Below are positions 1 through 10,724 of a DNA stretch of 58,174 nt, in pieces. Position 1 is the stretch's first letter. Every line of letters begins with the position of its first letter. Origin of the DNA: an uncultured Bartonella sp. (GTDB lineage Bacteria; Pseudomonadota; Alphaproteobacteria; Rhizobiales; Rhizobiaceae); contig CAMLCZ010000011.1 of assembly GCA_946478665.1 (NCBI GenBank), forward strand, positions 1-58,174, read 5' to 3'. The notes below the pieces were generated by a model. The model saw only the letters and a program-made list of their open reading frames with translations, had not been told where the DNA came from and searched no databases. Position numbers and translations under genes: made by a program.

Positions 1-68
1 AGCTAGGAGCTAGGAGCTAGGAGCTAGGAGCTAGGAGCTAGGAGCTAGGAGCTAGGAGCTAGGAGCTA
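1..68. repeat. Heptamer tandem array, left end
   Basis: About 9.7 head-to-tail copies of the 7-bp unit AGCTAGG fill the first 68 bases. The copies I can read are identical. The array stops about 12 bp short of the stop codon of the minus-strand methyltransferase gene, so transcripts of that gene would run into it. Read outward on the minus strand the unit is TAGCTCC, the same as the array at the right end read outward. The array is truncated by the window edge, so its full length is unknown. Confidence 0.97.
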
Positions 69-79
69 TTCTAACGGCT

Positions 80-1081
80 TTATTTGCGTGCTTCAAATAC
101 TTTAAAGCCATTTTGCTCTTCTAACACAAGAATTTTGCGGAAAAGTTTGTTCAAGCTGGCTTCATAAGGTAATTGCCTGTTTGCAACCATAAGGAGACAG
201 CCGCCCGGCTTCAAACGTTGTGCTGCAACTTCTATAAATTTTTGCCCAAGAGAAACATCGGCCGCGCGCCCCTCATGAAATGGCGGATTTGATATAATGG
301 TATCATATATTTCTGAAATTGGTTCTTTAGTAATATCGTGCCAAAAATATTGAATAGGAATATCCTTATTCAATGAACCTAAATTATTTTTGGCAGCCTG
401 CAATGCGCGATAATCTGCTTCATACAAATCAAGATGGGTTATTTTCTCTGACAGAGTTATGGCTTCACAAGACAGATATCCCCACCCTGCCCCGAAATCT
501 GCTGTCTTGCCGAAAACGACTTTTCGAAGATAATTTGTGAGCATGACAGAACCGCTATCAACACGACCATGCGAGAACATTCCAACTTCTGTTGAAAACT
601 TGTCATCAAATATTTCTTGTTTTATTCGTAGCGAAGCTATCAATGCCGTATCAAGCTGTTCTGGCGCTTTTAACCAAAAAACCGACCCATGGTTTTTTGA
701 CAATTTTCCGTCAATAGGGACAATATTGTTTATCCATTTGAACATGGATTGAACACCGAGATTTTTTTCGCCAGCAATAATAATCGTACCGCCTGTTTTT
801 ACCGACAATAAAAGATCAATAAACCTGTTCTGATTAAGCCCTTTATGTTTGCCAAGCTGTAATAAACCACCATCACATTGCTGAAAGTTTTCTGGCAATA
901 TGGGTAGACAATTGAAACCGCTTTGTTTCAAATTTAAAAAATCTGAACGCCATGGTTGGATATTCAAAAGAATTGGTTTCCATACATTATCGGGAATTTC
1001 ATTTAATCCTAATGATACCCACGTCTCACCCGATTGCGGAAATTCCAAAATAGTTTGTGCAAACGGCAAGAAAACAGACAT
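80..1081 (-). CDS. RsmC-like class I SAM-dependent rRNA methyltransferase
   Basis: The protein of about 333 residues has a weak N-terminal half and a C-terminal class I methyltransferase domain. The SAM-binding motif I reads DFGAGWGYLS at about 195-204 and the amino-methylating motif is NPPFHEG at about 265-271. This NPPF(H/Y) signature and the two-domain layout are typical of RsmC/RlmG enzymes, which make N2-methylguanine in ribosomal RNA. The exact target base cannot be read from the sequence. I start at the ATG at 1081 (MSVFLPFAQ); a TTG 12 bp upstream is also open. It lies downstream of pnp on the same strand but about 300 bp away. A 20-bp palindrome sits about 80 bp upstream of the start. 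Confidence 0.8.
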   Translation of the reverse strand: MSVFLPFAQTILEFPQSGETWVSLGLNEIPDNVWKPILLNIQPWRSDFLNLKQSGFNCLPILPENFQQCDGGLLQLGKHKGLNQNRFIDLLLSVKTGGTIIIAGEKNLGVQSMFKWINNIVPIDGKLSKNHGSVFWLKAPEQLDTALIASLRIKQEIFDDKFSTEVGMFSHGRVDSGSVMLTNYLRKVVFGKTADFGAGWGYLSCEAITLSEKITHLDLYEADYRALQAAKNNLGSLNKDIPIQYFWHDITKEPISEIYDTIISNPPFHEGRAADVSLGQKFIEVAAQRLKPGGCLLMVANRQLPYEASLNKLFRKILVLEEQNGFKVFEARK

Positions 1082-1162
1082 ATCAACACCCAATATCTTC
1101 AGCTCAATTTAGTGAACATATCACTATAGTTATCTTATCCAGTTTTAAAAAATGCCTGCAAT

Positions 1163-1182
1163 TAATCAATCATGATTGATTA
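1163..1182. promoter_or_regulatory. 20-bp perfect palindrome, possible operator
   Basis: TAATCAATCATGATTGATTA is its own reverse complement over all 20 bases, with no spacer. It lies about 82 bp upstream of the start of the rsmC-like gene. A gapless palindrome of this length is typical of a homodimer binding site, but I cannot assign a regulator. Confidence 0.45.
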
Positions 1183-1344
1183 TCTTCTGATATATAACAA
1201 ACCGCTTAAATTTTCTAAATTCCATCAACAAGCAATTAAGGCCTAAAAATCACAAGGCTTTGCAACCCGCTAAACGGTTGCATGACATGATAACTTCATT
1301 GTTTTATTGATGCTATGTCTTTTGAAAAACTGGATAGATTTAAA

Positions 1345-1380
1345 AGAAAAAAGCCGCTCGTTTGAGCGGCTTTTTATCAA
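1345..1380 (-). terminator. Rho-independent terminator after pnp
   Basis: A perfect 9-bp stem (1351-1359 with 1364-1372, loop of 4) is flanked by an A tract on one side and a T tract on the other, so it can work in both directions. It lies just downstream of the pnp stop codon. Confidence 0.9.
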
Positions 1381-1389
1381 ACCAATAAA

Positions 1390-3633
1390 TTATTCTTTAT
1401 CGGTGGTCTTTTTACGACGACGTTTCTTTTCTGGTTTGTCACCTGTTTCGCCGTGATCTTTGTCTGCATTGTCAGATTTGTCTGCGTGATCACCATCGTC
1501 AGCCTTAGGAGCTTCCTCACGTGGAATCTCTTTACCTGTTTCCTGATCGACAACTTTCATGGACAAACGAACTTTGCCGCGTTCATCAAAGCCCATCAAC
1601 TTGACCCAAACCTTCTGACCTTCCTTAACCACATCAGTGGTCTTGGCAACACGGTCAGCAGCCAATTGAGAAATATGAACGAGGCCATCGCGTGGGCCAA
1701 AGAAGTTAACAAACGCACCGAAGTCTGCTGTTTTTACAACTGTACCTTCGTAAATCTGGCCAACTTCAGGTTCATCAACAATGGAGTGGATCCAACGCTT
1801 AGCAGCTTCAATTGTCTTAGCATCTGAAGAAGCTATCTTGATTGTGCCGTCATCTTCGATATTGATTTTTGCACCAGTCTGTTCGGTAATTTCACGAATA
1901 ACTTTACCACCAGAACCGATAACATCGCGGATCTTGTCAACTGGAATGGTCATCATCTCGATACGAGGAGCAAATTCACCCAGCTCGGCACGAGCGCCGG
2001 TTAGTGCTTTTGCCATTTCACCCAAGATATGGATACGGCCTTCTTTAGCCTGATCCAAAGCAACCTTCATGATATCTTCTGTGATACCATTGATCTTGAT
2101 GTCCATCTGCAAAGAGGTAACACCATTTTCTGTTCCAGCCACTTTGAAATCCATATCGCCGAGGTGATCTTCATCACCTAGAATATCGGACAGAACAGCG
2201 TAGCGCTCACCTTCCTTGATAAGCCCCATAGCAATACCAGCCACCGGACGCTGCAATGGTACGCCTGCGTCCATCAATGCCAGCGATGTGCCACATACTG
2301 TTGCCATTGATGAAGAACCATTCGATTCCGTAATTTCCGAAACAGCACGGATTGTGTAAGGGAAACTTTCTGGCGAAGGCAACATTGGATGTATTGCGCG
2401 CCATGCAAGCTTACCATGCCCAATTTCACGACGACCCGGCGAACCAATACGTCCCGTTTCACCAACAGAAAAAGGCGGGAAATTATAATGGAGAAGGAAT
2501 GTTTCTTTATACATTCCTGTCAATGAATCGATATATTGTTCGTCTTCACCGGTACCCAACGTTGCAACAACAACAGCCTGTGTTTCACCACGGGTGAAGA
2601 GTGCTGAACCGTGTGTGCGTGGCAATACACCAACTTCCGAATAGATAGGACGAACTGTTTTGAGATCGCGTCCATCAATTCGGCTGCCTGTATCAAGAAT
2701 ATTCCAACGAACGATTTTTGCCTGCAGATGTTTGAAAACAGTTGCGATTTCTTCCGCATTATATTCCGGATCTTCTTCACCTTCCGGAATAAATTCGTCT
2801 TCCACCTTGGCTTTTACAGCATCAACGGCAGCATAACGTTCTTGTTTGTCTGTGATTTGATAAGCTTTCCGCAAATCTTTTTCAGCAAACTTGAGCATTT
2901 TCTTTTCAAGATCGCTAAGATCTTCTGGCACGAATTCACGAGGTTCTTTGGCAGCAACTTCAGCCAACTTAATGATCGCATCGATAACAGGTTGAAAACC
3001 ATTATGACCAAAAACAACCGCCCCGAGCATAACATCTTCAGGCAATTCCTGTGCTTCAGACTCAACCATCAACACAGCATCAGATGTACCGGCCACAACC
3101 AAATCAAGCTTTGATTCCGGCATCTCGTCAATATTAGGATTAAGGACATATTGCCCATTGATATATCCTACGCGTGCGCCACCAATTGGCCCCATGAAAG
3201 GTACGCCAGAAAGTGTCAATGCAGCAGAAGCAGCAACCATTGAAAGAATGTCAGGGTTGTTTTCCAAATCATGCTGCAGAACTGTGACGATAACTTGTGT
3301 TTCGTTTTTATAACCATCTGCAAACAATGGGCGTATCGGACGGTCGATTAAACGCGAAATCAATGTTTCGCCTTCACTTGGGCGTCCCTCACGCTTGAAA
3401 TAACCACCTGGAATTTTACCAGCGGCATAAGTCTTTTCCTGATAATTCACAGTAAGTGGAAAAAAATCTTGCCCGGGTTTTGCTTCTTTTTCTGACACAA
3501 CCGTTGCGAGCACAATTGTTTCACCATATTTGGCAATAACTGCGCCATCTGCCTGACGGGCAACCTTACCCGTTTCCAGTGTCAATGGGCGACCTGCCCA
3601 ATCAATCTCAACTTTATGAGTATTAAAAAACAT
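1390..3633 (-). CDS. pnp: Polyribonucleotide nucleotidyltransferase (PNPase)
   Basis: This 747-residue protein is full length. PNPase degrades RNA 3' to 5' with phosphate and is a core part of the RNA degradosome. The order is two RNase PH-like domains (about 10-230 and 310-540) with a helical linker, a KH domain containing VIGSGGK at about 565, and an S1 domain at about 620-690 ([15 protein letters not shown]). A charged Lys/Glu/Asp-rich tail follows. The gene is downstream of rpsO on the same strand, the order seen across proteobacteria, with a terminator-like hairpin between them. The leader has 8-bp complementary arms at 3702-3709 and 3782-3789, which might form the long stem used for pnp autoregulation in enterobacteria; that part is speculative. 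Confidence 0.97.
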   Translation of the reverse strand: MFFNTHKVEIDWAGRPLTLETGKVARQADGAVIAKYGETIVLATVVSEKEAKPGQDFFPLTVNYQEKTYAAGKIPGGYFKREGRPSEGETLISRLIDRPIRPLFADGYKNETQVIVTVLQHDLENNPDILSMVAASAALTLSGVPFMGPIGGARVGYINGQYVLNPNIDEMPESKLDLVVAGTSDAVLMVESEAQELPEDVMLGAVVFGHNGFQPVIDAIIKLAEVAAKEPREFVPEDLSDLEKKMLKFAEKDLRKAYQITDKQERYAAVDAVKAKVEDEFIPEGEEDPEYNAEEIATVFKHLQAKIVRWNILDTGSRIDGRDLKTVRPIYSEVGVLPRTHGSALFTRGETQAVVVATLGTGEDEQYIDSLTGMYKETFLLHYNFPPFSVGETGRIGSPGRREIGHGKLAWRAIHPMLPSPESFPYTIRAVSEITESNGSSSMATVCGTSLALMDAGVPLQRPVAGIAMGLIKEGERYAVLSDILGDEDHLGDMDFKVAGTENGVTSLQMDIKINGITEDIMKVALDQAKEGRIHILGEMAKALTGARAELGEFAPRIEMMTIPVDKIRDVIGSGGKVIREITEQTGAKINIEDDGTIKIASSDAKTIEAAKRWIHSIVDEPEVGQIYEGTVVKTADFGAFVNFFGPRDGLVHISQLAADRVAKTTDVVKEGQKVWVKLMGFDERGKVRLSMKVVDQETGKEIPREEAPKADDGDHADKSDNADKDHGETGDKPEKKRRRKKTTDKE

Positions 3634-3828
3634 TTCTTGTCCTTGATTAACCGTTAAAGGCCTTATGCCAATACGGTTTCATTTAACATATCGTTTGTCA
3701 TGTCATGGGCAAGACAACTAGGCACATCGGGTTTCAAATCGTATAAAGCCGAGTGAAACTAGAAGTGACTGGCAATCCTGCCCCATGACGGTTCCATGTG
3801 TTTGGCAGTTTTTCAACTACCGATATAT

Positions 3829-3861
3829 AAAGGCGAGAAACCATGAGATTTCCCGCCTTAA
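3829..3861 (-). terminator. Hairpin between rpsO and pnp
   Basis: On the minus strand AAGGCGGGAAA pairs with TTTCTCGCCTT through one G-U wobble, followed by a short T-rich run. It starts a few bases after the rpsO stop codon. It resembles the attenuating terminator between rpsO and pnp in other proteobacteria. Confidence 0.75.
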
Positions 3862-3866
3862 TACTA

Positions 3867-4136
3867 TTAGCGACGCAGACCGAGTTTTGTAATCAACGTT
3901 TGATAGCGTTGTGCATCGATACCGTTAAGGTAGTCAAGAAGACGACGACGTTGAGAAACGAGCTTCAAAAGACCACGACGAGAATGGTTATCTTTTTTGT
4001 GTGATTTGAAGTGTTCGGTCAGATTGGCAATACGTTCAGACAAAATAGCAACTTGCACTTCTGGCGAACCAGTATCACCTGCTTTTGTTGCGTATTCTTT
4101 GATTAAAGCCTGTTTGCGATCAGCTGTTATCGACAT
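3867..4136 (-). CDS. rpsO: 30S ribosomal protein S15
   Basis: This 89-residue protein is the usual length for S15, which binds the central domain of 16S rRNA and helps build the platform of the 30S subunit. The conserved segment [20 protein letters not shown] at about 45-64 is the family core, and the C-terminal LDYLN...LGLRR also matches. It starts at an ATG after a purine-rich site (AAAGGATG). It lies upstream of pnp. In most relatives I would expect truB directly upstream; here a divergent MFS gene intervenes. Confidence 0.97.
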   Translation of the reverse strand: MSITADRKQALIKEYATKAGDTGSPEVQVAILSERIANLTEHFKSHKKDNHSRRGLLKLVSQRRRLLDYLNGIDAQRYQTLITKLGLRR

Positions 4137-4703
4137 CGGTCATCCTTTCAAAATAAATTGGACATTAAAGACGCCCCAGCCGGGATGTCGTCCAGCGAGG
4201 GTCAGCGAAATAACAAGTGCCATAAGCACTTGCTAATAACGGCTATATACAGGAATTATCACGCGATTACTAGCCTGCTTATTGAAGAGCTTTCAACACA
4301 GAAGCAATCTTCTCCTAATTCTCTCAAGAAAACAGAGGTTTATTCCACTGACAAGTGCACCATTCCAGTTTTTGAATTTTCAGCTTCATTGCATCAAAAA
4401 GCGTTAACACGCGTGAAAAAGTTCAACTTGTTGGAGTTTTTAAAGTAAGAAATAGATGAACATTGTTCCGTTCATTTCTATCCTTTCAAAATCATATCCA
4501 ATCATCATCAGGTATTTAGCGTTAGGCTCAAAAATTCCAGACTGTGCCAATATGAATAAATTCATCATTGTGCTAAAGATCGCCCTATAGTCTTGAATGT
4601 GTTATGCGTTATAGTGCGTATGTATTTTTCGCCCCCTTGCGACCAATTTAACACTCGCCTAAAGTGGTTTAGTAAGTTGGCAAATAATTTTAACTGAGGT
4701 TTT
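4137..4703. other. Intergenic region between rpsO and the MFS gene
   Basis: This divergent gap of about 567 bp must hold the rpsO and MFS promoters. A 7-bp perfect stem with a 5-base loop is present at 4214-4232 in the rpsO leader, a candidate element for S15 autoregulation. The open frames inside show no family features and are probably chance. A Shine-Dalgarno-like TGAGG precedes the MFS ATG. Confidence 0.6.
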
Positions 4704-6335
4704 ATGCAGCAAAAAAGTTCCACTCTTGCGCCGTTTAAGAGCGCTGCATTTAGAAGTCTTTGGTCTGCTACACTGGTATCCAACCTTGGAGGTTTGATAC
4801 AAACTGTTGGTGCTGGTTGGCTAATGACCTTGATTACGACCTCGCATTCCATGGTTGGTTTGGTGCAAGGTGCGACAACGCTTCCTGTCGTTATCTTTTC
4901 GCTGATGGCGGGTGCGCTTGCTGATAACTTCAATCGTCGGCAGATTATGCTAACAGCACAGCTCATGATGATGGGGGTATCAATAGCACTTGCGATACTC
5001 ACCTATATGGGCGTTATCACGCCATGGATATTATTGGCATTTACGTTTTTAATTGGTTGTGGGTCTGCAATTTATAACCCACCTTGGCAGGCCACTGTTG
5101 GCGATATCGTTCCAAGAGAAGATATTCCGGCTGCGGTCACGTTGAATAGCGTTGGGTTTAACCTGATGCGCAGTGTTGGCCCTGCTGCAGGTGGAGCAAT
5201 TGTTGCGGCTTTTGGCGGTGCGGCGGCATTTGTTTTCAATGCCTTTAGTTATATTCCCCTTCTCACGGCCTTATTCCTATGGAAACCAAATTATACCGCC
5301 ACAACACTGCCACGTGAACGCCTTGTCTTAGCTATGTCAGACGGCCTACGTTATGTTTCAATGTCACCGCATTTGATTAACATAATGATGCGGGCATTTA
5401 TGTTCGGATTGGGCGCGATTTCTGTTTTAGCCTTGCTTCCTGTGGTTGCCAAAGAAATGCTTGGTGGTGGAGCCCTTGTCTATGGCACGTTGTTAGGGTG
5501 CTTTGGTATTGGTGCCATAGCAGCTGGCCTCATCAATTCAATGATCCGAAAAAGGTTTCGTTCGGAAACAATTATTGCCAGTTCATTTGTTGGCTTTGCT
5601 ATATCATGCCTACTTCTGGCACTTAGCCACTCGGCAATATTGGCGCATATTGTGTTATTTCCTGCCGGAATGTGTTGGGTTCTGGCGTTATCGCTGTTTA
5701 ATGTTTCTGTACAACTTTCAACACCCCGTTGGGTGGTCTCAAGAGCTTTGGCTCTTTATCAGACATCGTCCTTTGGTGGTATGGCTTTAGGCAGCTGGAT
5801 TTGGGGGGCATTAGCCGATAATTATTCCCCAACTATTGCTTTGTTTGTTTGCTCGGCATTTCTTGTCTGTGGAGCAATTATGGGATTAAAATTTAAAATT
5901 TATGAAATCCCTAGCATTAATCTTGATCCACTGGATCAATTTCGCGAACCAGAATTGCACCTTGACCTAAAAGCACGCAGTGGTCCAATCATGATTATGA
6001 TTGACTATGAAATTGAAGAAGAAGACCTTCCTGAATTTCTTGATACAATGGTCGTCAGAAGGCGGATCCGTTTACGTGATGGTGCACGACAATGGACACT
6101 GCTGCGAGATCTGGAACACCCCAACTGTTGGACGGAATCTTACCATATGCCAACTTGGGTAGATTATTTGCGGCACAACCATCGCCGCACAAAAGCCGAT
6201 GCCGATGTAACTGAGAAACTAAACCAACTTAACCGCATTAAAGGCGGTATGAAAGTTCATCGAATGATCGAAAGGCATACAATTCCAGAAGTCAATGAAA
6301 TGCATATTAAACATTCCCCCCATCATATCCATTAG
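4704..6335 (+). CDS. MFS_3-family exporter with C-terminal ABM-like domain
   Basis: This 543-residue inner-membrane protein has about 12 hydrophobic segments in the first 400 residues and resembles the EntS/MFS_3 group of drug or siderophore exporters (FRSLWSATLVSNLGGLIQTVG near the start; FNRRQIM in the loop after helix 2). The last 120 or so residues form a soluble domain (YEIEEEDLPEFLDTM...RRRIRLRDGARQWTLLRDLE) of the type often fused to these transporters, which looks like a dimeric alpha-beta barrel of the antibiotic-monooxygenase type. The substrate is unknown. The gene is the only plus-strand gene in the first 24 kb and splits the usual rpsO-truB neighbourhood, so it is probably an insertion or rearrangement in this lineage. 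Two hairpins follow its stop codon. Confidence 0.85.
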   Translation: MQQKSSTLAPFKSAAFRSLWSATLVSNLGGLIQTVGAGWLMTLITTSHSMVGLVQGATTLPVVIFSLMAGALADNFNRRQIMLTAQLMMMGVSIALAILTYMGVITPWILLAFTFLIGCGSAIYNPPWQATVGDIVPREDIPAAVTLNSVGFNLMRSVGPAAGGAIVAAFGGAAAFVFNAFSYIPLLTALFLWKPNYTATTLPRERLVLAMSDGLRYVSMSPHLINIMMRAFMFGLGAISVLALLPVVAKEMLGGGALVYGTLLGCFGIGAIAAGLINSMIRKRFRSETIIASSFVGFAISCLLLALSHSAILAHIVLFPAGMCWVLALSLFNVSVQLSTPRWVVSRALALYQTSSFGGMALGSWIWGALADNYSPTIALFVCSAFLVCGAIMGLKFKIYEIPSINLDPLDQFREPELHLDLKARSGPIMIMIDYEIEEEDLPEFLDTMVVRRRIRLRDGARQWTLLRDLEHPNCWTESYHMPTWVDYLRHNHRRTKADADVTEKLNQLNRIKGGMKVHRMIERHTIPEVNEMHIKHSPHHIH

Positions 6336-6370
6336 ATATGCGGGGATATGTTTGAAGGGGGGTGCCCCTT
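6316..6370 (+). terminator. Hairpins at the end of the MFS gene
   Basis: A stem CATATC/GATATG at 6324-6340, extended by CCCC/GGGG, overlaps the stop codon. A second perfect 6-bp stem AAGGGG/CCCCTT lies at 6355-6370. Neither has a strong T tract, so termination is only probable. The following 200 bp up to truB, which converges, hold nothing else I recognise. Confidence 0.4.
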
Positions 6371-6567
6371 GATATATTCCGTTCGGCCTCAGCTGTATCA
6401 CGCGACAACTGTTGATTAGCGTCCTTCAGTAGGCGTGATAACACAGTGATTATTAAGAACCATTGGCGACCATTCACCTATTTAAGGCGACGCAATACTA
6501 AATTTTGAGCCTAATCATGCCTCGTTAAGCAAGAAACAGCATGTATGTAGAAAGCAAGTAGCAGGGA

Positions 6568-7530
6568 TCAACCTATCGTAAATACTCGCTTAGGCTTAAA
6601 TTGTCCTTTTTCTATCATGCCGATCGCCAGAAGTTTTCCCTTTTGGGTAACGCAAACTTCATCTTCATCCACTGGTGCATCACGCCCACGTAGAATAACT
6701 GGATTACCCATTTTAACACGATGTGCTTGGTCATCGCTCAATGGATATTGCGGCAAAAACTCCAAAGCAGCGCCAGTTTCTATCAACAAATCATCAAGTG
6801 CTGAAAAATCCCGTACTGGAAGATTTCCGTCTTGATCTGGCTCACCTTTTTCTGGTGCCACACGCTCTAGCTCAGATAGCTCGACAAAATCATCTTCTGT
6901 AAACGGAGAAACTTCAATACGCCGCAACTCAGCAATATAACCATAACAGCCAAGTTTGCGCCCAATGTCACGTGCTAGCGAACGAACATAGGTTCCTTTA
7001 CCACATTCAATTTCAAATACTGCATGACCTTCTGGAGTGATATCAATAAGCTCAAGACTATCAATCTCGACTTCACGCGCTGGAATTTCAATTTTTTCAC
7101 CCTCGCGTGCTAGATCGTATGCACGGTTGCCATTTATTTTAATGGCAGAAAACTGGGGCGGCGTTTGCATGATGACGCCGACATATTCCGGCAATACAGC
7201 TAATATTTCCTCTTTAGTCGGGCGTTTATCAGATGTTTTGGTAACTTCACCTTCGAGATCATCGGTGTTGCGCTCTTCACCCCACGCAACATTGAACTGA
7301 TAGACCTTTGTTCCATCCATAACATATGGCACAGTTTTCGTTGCTTCACCCAAGGCGATCGGCAACATTCCAGACGCCAAAGGATCCAATGTACCGGCGT
7401 GACCTGCTTTTTCGGCATTAAAAAGCCACTTAATTTTCGAGACCGCCTCTGTCGATCCCATACCTTTTGGCTTGTCTAGAATGACCCAACCAGATACAGG
7501 ACGGCCTTTTTTCTTACGCTGACGCGCCAT
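6568..7530 (-). CDS. truB: tRNA pseudouridine(55) synthase TruB
   Basis: TruB converts U55 in the T-loop of tRNAs to pseudouridine. The protein of about 320 residues has the catalytic motif [22 protein letters not shown] at about 45-65, with the catalytic Asp in [18 protein letters not shown] and [10 protein letters not shown] are the other conserved TruB segments. The C-terminal 80 residues form the PUA-like part. It is the last gene of the minus-strand rimP-nusA-ylxR-infB-rbfA-truB series and almost abuts rbfA. I prefer ATG 7530 (MARQRKKKG) over an in-frame TTG two codons upstream. Confidence 0.96.
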   Translation of the reverse strand: MARQRKKKGRPVSGWVILDKPKGMGSTEAVSKIKWLFNAEKAGHAGTLDPLASGMLPIALGEATKTVPYVMDGTKVYQFNVAWGEERNTDDLEGEVTKTSDKRPTKEEILAVLPEYVGVIMQTPPQFSAIKINGNRAYDLAREGEKIEIPAREVEIDSLELIDITPEGHAVFEIECGKGTYVRSLARDIGRKLGCYGYIAELRRIEVSPFTEDDFVELSELERVAPEKGEPDQDGNLPVRDFSALDDLLIETGAALEFLPQYPLSDDQAHRVKMGNPVILRGRDAPVDEDEVCVTQKGKLLAIGMIEKGQFKPKRVFTIG

Positions 7531-7536
7531 ATTCAA

Positions 7537-7956
7537 TTAATCCTTCTGCTCGTCATCATGATGCAGATCCCGCGCCACTTCGGGCGAACGGAGCAATGCA
7601 TCAATTTTGGCAAAATTATCAAAACTTGTATCAATCCGAAAACGAAACTCAGGCATATATTTTAATTGACGTAATTCATGGGTAATTTCGCCACGAATAA
7701 AACGCGCATGATGGTTCAATGCCTTAACAATTTGGTCCCCATCTGCTTCAACCAAGGGAGCAATAAAGCATGTAGCGATCTTCAAATCTGCCGACATACG
7801 CACTTCTGTAACGGTCAATACAATGCCACTTAACTTCGGATCCATGATTGCGCCACGCTGGAAGATAGAAGCCAATGCATGGCGAACTTGTTCGCCAACA
7901 CGTAACTGTCTTTGTGATGGACCTGCATGTTTCATTGCAAAATCAACCTTTTTCAT
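7537..7956 (-). CDS. rbfA: 30S ribosome-binding factor A
   Basis: RbfA binds the immature 30S subunit and assists late processing of 16S rRNA. The protein of about 139 residues has the family core [19 protein letters not shown] and [17 protein letters not shown], a KH-like fold. The C-terminus ([18 protein letters not shown]) also matches. Two ATG codons are possible, 7956 (MKKVDF) and 7935 (MKHAGP); the second has a better placed AAAAAGG. It sits between infB and truB, as in most proteobacteria. Confidence 0.94.
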   Translation of the reverse strand: MKKVDFAMKHAGPSQRQLRVGEQVRHALASIFQRGAIMDPKLSGIVLTVTEVRMSADLKIATCFIAPLVEADGDQIVKALNHHARFIRGEITHELRQLKYMPEFRFRIDTSFDNFAKIDALLRSPEVARDLHHDDEQKD

Positions 7957-8123
7957 TACTTCTACGAACAATTATCTGAATAGACTAAACAGCCGGTGAT
8001 TTCATTTTTTAATGACTGGTGGACCAATTGATCGCAACACTCACATGAGATTTAATTTGCGGATAATTGTCATGGCTGTTCAAATTATGTCGGCTGTGCT
8101 TTGAAGCACAGCCGAACAAATTA

Positions 8124-10724
8124 TTAAAGTGAACGACTAATCGTTTCAACGCGGAATGCTTCGATGATATCGCCTGCACGGATATCTTCGTAATTCTCGA
8201 AGGCCATACCACATTCTTGTCCAGCAGGCACTTCTGCAACTTCGTCTTTGAAACGTTTCAACGTCTTGAGCTTGCCTTCGTGAATAACAACATGATCACG
8301 AATAAGTCGTACACCCTCACCGCGTTCCATCTTACCTTCGGTAACACGGCAACCTGCAACTTTACCGACTTTCGAAATATTGAATACTTCAAGAATCTCG
8401 GCATTACCAAGGAAGGTTTCACGACGTTCTGGTGAAAGCATACCAGACATGGCAGCCTTAACATCATCAACCAGATCATAGATAATATTGTAATATCTAA
8501 TCTCGATGCCTTGCGCATCTGCTGCATCACGAGCCTGCTTGTTCGCACGAACGTTAAAGCCAATAATTGCTGCGTTTGATGCCTCTGCCAAAGAAATATC
8601 ACTCTCTGTAATTGCACCTGCACCAGCATGAACAATATGGGCACGAACTTCGTCATTGCCGAGTTTTTCAATCGCGGCGCAAATTGCTTCAACAGAACCT
8701 TGAACATCGGCTTTTACAACAAGCGGAAATTCTTTCATGCCACTTGTTTGCATACGATTCATCATCTGTTCGAGTGAACCGCGAGAACCAGCCTGTCTTG
8801 CAACAGCCTTTTCACGCGCAACACGCTGACGGTATTCAGCAATTTCACGAGCTTGCGCTTCGTTGCTAACAACTGCAAACCGGTCACCGGCCTGCGGTGT
8901 GCCTTGCATACCTAAAACCTCAACAGGCATTGATGGCGTTGCCGCTTTGATATGCTCGCCATGATCGTTGATAAGTGCGCGCACACGACCCCATTCATTA
9001 CCGGCTACGATAATGTCTGATGGGTGCAATGTACCCTTTTGGATAAGTATGGTTGCAACAGCACCACGACCACGGTCAAGTTGTGCCTCGATAACAACAC
9101 CTTCGGCTGTACGGTCTGGATCAGCCTTAAGATCAAGAATTTCAGCCTGCAGCAAAATCGCATCAAGCAATTTATCAATATTTTGACCTGTTTTGGCTGA
9201 AACTTCCACTTCCAGCACATCACCACCCATACTTTCAACGAACACTTCATGTTGCAAAAGTTCTGTCCGTACTTTTTGTGGATCTGCTGCTGGTTTATCA
9301 ATCTTATTGATTGCAACAATAATCGGTACACCTGCAGCTTTAGCATGGTGAATGGACTCGATAGTTTGCGGCATGACACTGTCATCAGCAGCAACAACCA
9401 AAACCGCTATGTCGGTAACCTGCGCACCACGTGCACGCATTGCAGTAAAGGCAGCGTGTCCTGGTGTATCGATGAAGGTTATCTTCTGGCCTTTTTGCTC
9501 AACCTGATAAGCACCAATATGCTGGGTAATGCCACCTGCTTCACCAGCGACCACATTGGCATGGCGAATGGCATCAAGCAAAGATGTCTTACCATGGTCA
9601 ACGTGACCCATAATGGTAACCACGGGTGGGCGAGACTTCAACTTTGTTGTATCGTCTGGAAGATTGAAAAGACCTTCTTCAACATCAGATTCAGCTACAC
9701 GTTTAACCGTATGGCCAAATTCTTCTGCAATTAATTGCGCCATATCGGCATCAATCACATCACCCGGCTTCATCATCTGACCTTGTTTCATGAGGTATTT
9801 GATGACATCAACCGAACGTTCGGTCATACGTTGTGCCAATTCTTGAATTGTGATTGTCTCAGGTAAAGTCACTTCACGGGAAATCTTTTCACGTGGTTCC
9901 TGCATCTGTGACCGTTTGAACTTTTCTTGACGACGACGCATAGCAGCCATTGAACGGCCACGTGAATTGCCATCTTCATCAAGAGCACTGTTAAGTGTCA
10001 ACTTGCTGCGACGACGTTCATCAGCACCTTTAACAACTTTTGGTGCGCGAACCTCTGGCTTGTTAGCGCCACCACTACGACGTGAACGTGGTTCTTCATC
10101 ATCGTCATCATTGACTGGACGTTTCAAATTTTGTGGTGCGGGGCGAGGCTTAGCAACTGCTGGCGCTTCAACCGCGTTAGGCGCCACACGTTCAGCTGGC
10201 GCAGAGGCTGCAACTTTACGTGGTTCTGTCTTTTTTGCTTCAGCTTTTGCCGCTTCTGCAGCAGCGCGGGCTTTAGCATCTTCTTCTGCTTGTTTGCGCA
10301 AGAGTTCTTCGCGCTCTTTAGCACGCTGCTCTTCTTCCGCCTTACGACGCTTTGCGTCTTCTTCAGCAAGCTTACGTTCTTCTTCAGCACGAACACGTGC
10401 TTCTTCCAATGCACGCATACGTGCTTCCATCTCGGCGGAAGATAGATTATTCGGCGCAGATTTTTCCTGTGCTGGCGGTGGCGTTTCAACGCGCGGTTTA
10501 GCAGGCGCAACAACGCGTGGTTTTGTTACCGTTGTTGTTGTCGTCGTCGGCTTTGCCTCGACTTTTTCGTCAGGGCGTGTAATTTTACGCCGTTTTGTTT
10601 CCACAACGACCGCTTTTGTACGACCGTGACTGAAATTTTGCTTTACCGTGCTGGTTTCTACACCCGGGCGTTTCAAGGTCAGCGTCTTTTTTGCTGTTTT
10701 CTTGTCGTTATTATTTTCCGTCAT
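8124..10724 (-). CDS. infB: Translation initiation factor IF-2
   Basis: IF-2 is the GTPase that brings initiator tRNA to the ribosome. The protein has 866 residues. The N-terminal 280 residues are a low-complexity, Ala/Glu/Lys/Arg-rich and probably coiled-coil region with an IF2_N segment, typical of alphaproteobacteria. The G domain begins at about 368 with [14 protein letters not shown], followed by [15 protein letters not shown] and NKIDKP. The remaining domains to DIIEAF at the end are intact. The start overlaps the ylxR stop codon by 4 bp (ATGA), so the two are translationally coupled. The low-complexity region gives long antisense open frames that should be ignored. Confidence 0.97.
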   Translation of the reverse strand: MTENNNDKKTAKKTLTLKRPGVETSTVKQNFSHGRTKAVVVETKRRKITRPDEKVEAKPTTTTTTVTKPRVVAPAKPRVETPPPAQEKSAPNNLSSAEMEARMRALEEARVRAEEERKLAEEDAKRRKAEEEQRAKEREELLRKQAEEDAKARAAAEAAKAEAKKTEPRKVAASAPAERVAPNAVEAPAVAKPRPAPQNLKRPVNDDDDEEPRSRRSGGANKPEVRAPKVVKGADERRRSKLTLNSALDEDGNSRGRSMAAMRRRQEKFKRSQMQEPREKISREVTLPETITIQELAQRMTERSVDVIKYLMKQGQMMKPGDVIDADMAQLIAEEFGHTVKRVAESDVEEGLFNLPDDTTKLKSRPPVVTIMGHVDHGKTSLLDAIRHANVVAGEAGGITQHIGAYQVEQKGQKITFIDTPGHAAFTAMRARGAQVTDIAVLVVAADDSVMPQTIESIHHAKAAGVPIIVAINKIDKPAADPQKVRTELLQHEVFVESMGGDVLEVEVSAKTGQNIDKLLDAILLQAEILDLKADPDRTAEGVVIEAQLDRGRGAVATILIQKGTLHPSDIIVAGNEWGRVRALINDHGEHIKAATPSMPVEVLGMQGTPQAGDRFAVVSNEAQAREIAEYRQRVAREKAVARQAGSRGSLEQMMNRMQTSGMKEFPLVVKADVQGSVEAICAAIEKLGNDEVRAHIVHAGAGAITESDISLAEASNAAIIGFNVRANKQARDAADAQGIEIRYYNIIYDLVDDVKAAMSGMLSPERRETFLGNAEILEVFNISKVGKVAGCRVTEGKMERGEGVRLIRDHVVIHEGKLKTLKRFKDEVAEVPAGQECGMAFENYEDIRAGDIIEAFRVETISRSL

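Larger units (their letters stand above)
1082..1389. other. Intergenic region rsmC-like / pnp
   Basis: This AT-rich gap of about 308 bp holds the presumed promoter of the rsmC-like gene, a 20-bp perfect palindrome at 1163-1182 and the pnp terminator at 1345-1380. No coding sequence is visible. Confidence 0.7.

Noticed and set aside
4158..4448. 96-codon plus-strand open frame in the rpsO leader
   Set aside because: It overlaps the rpsO leader hairpin, has no ribosome site and no recognisable features.
9967..10629. 220-codon plus-strand open frame, Ser/Ala/Arg-rich
   Set aside because: It is the antisense of the low-complexity N-terminal region of infB; its composition follows from that repeat-like coding sequence.
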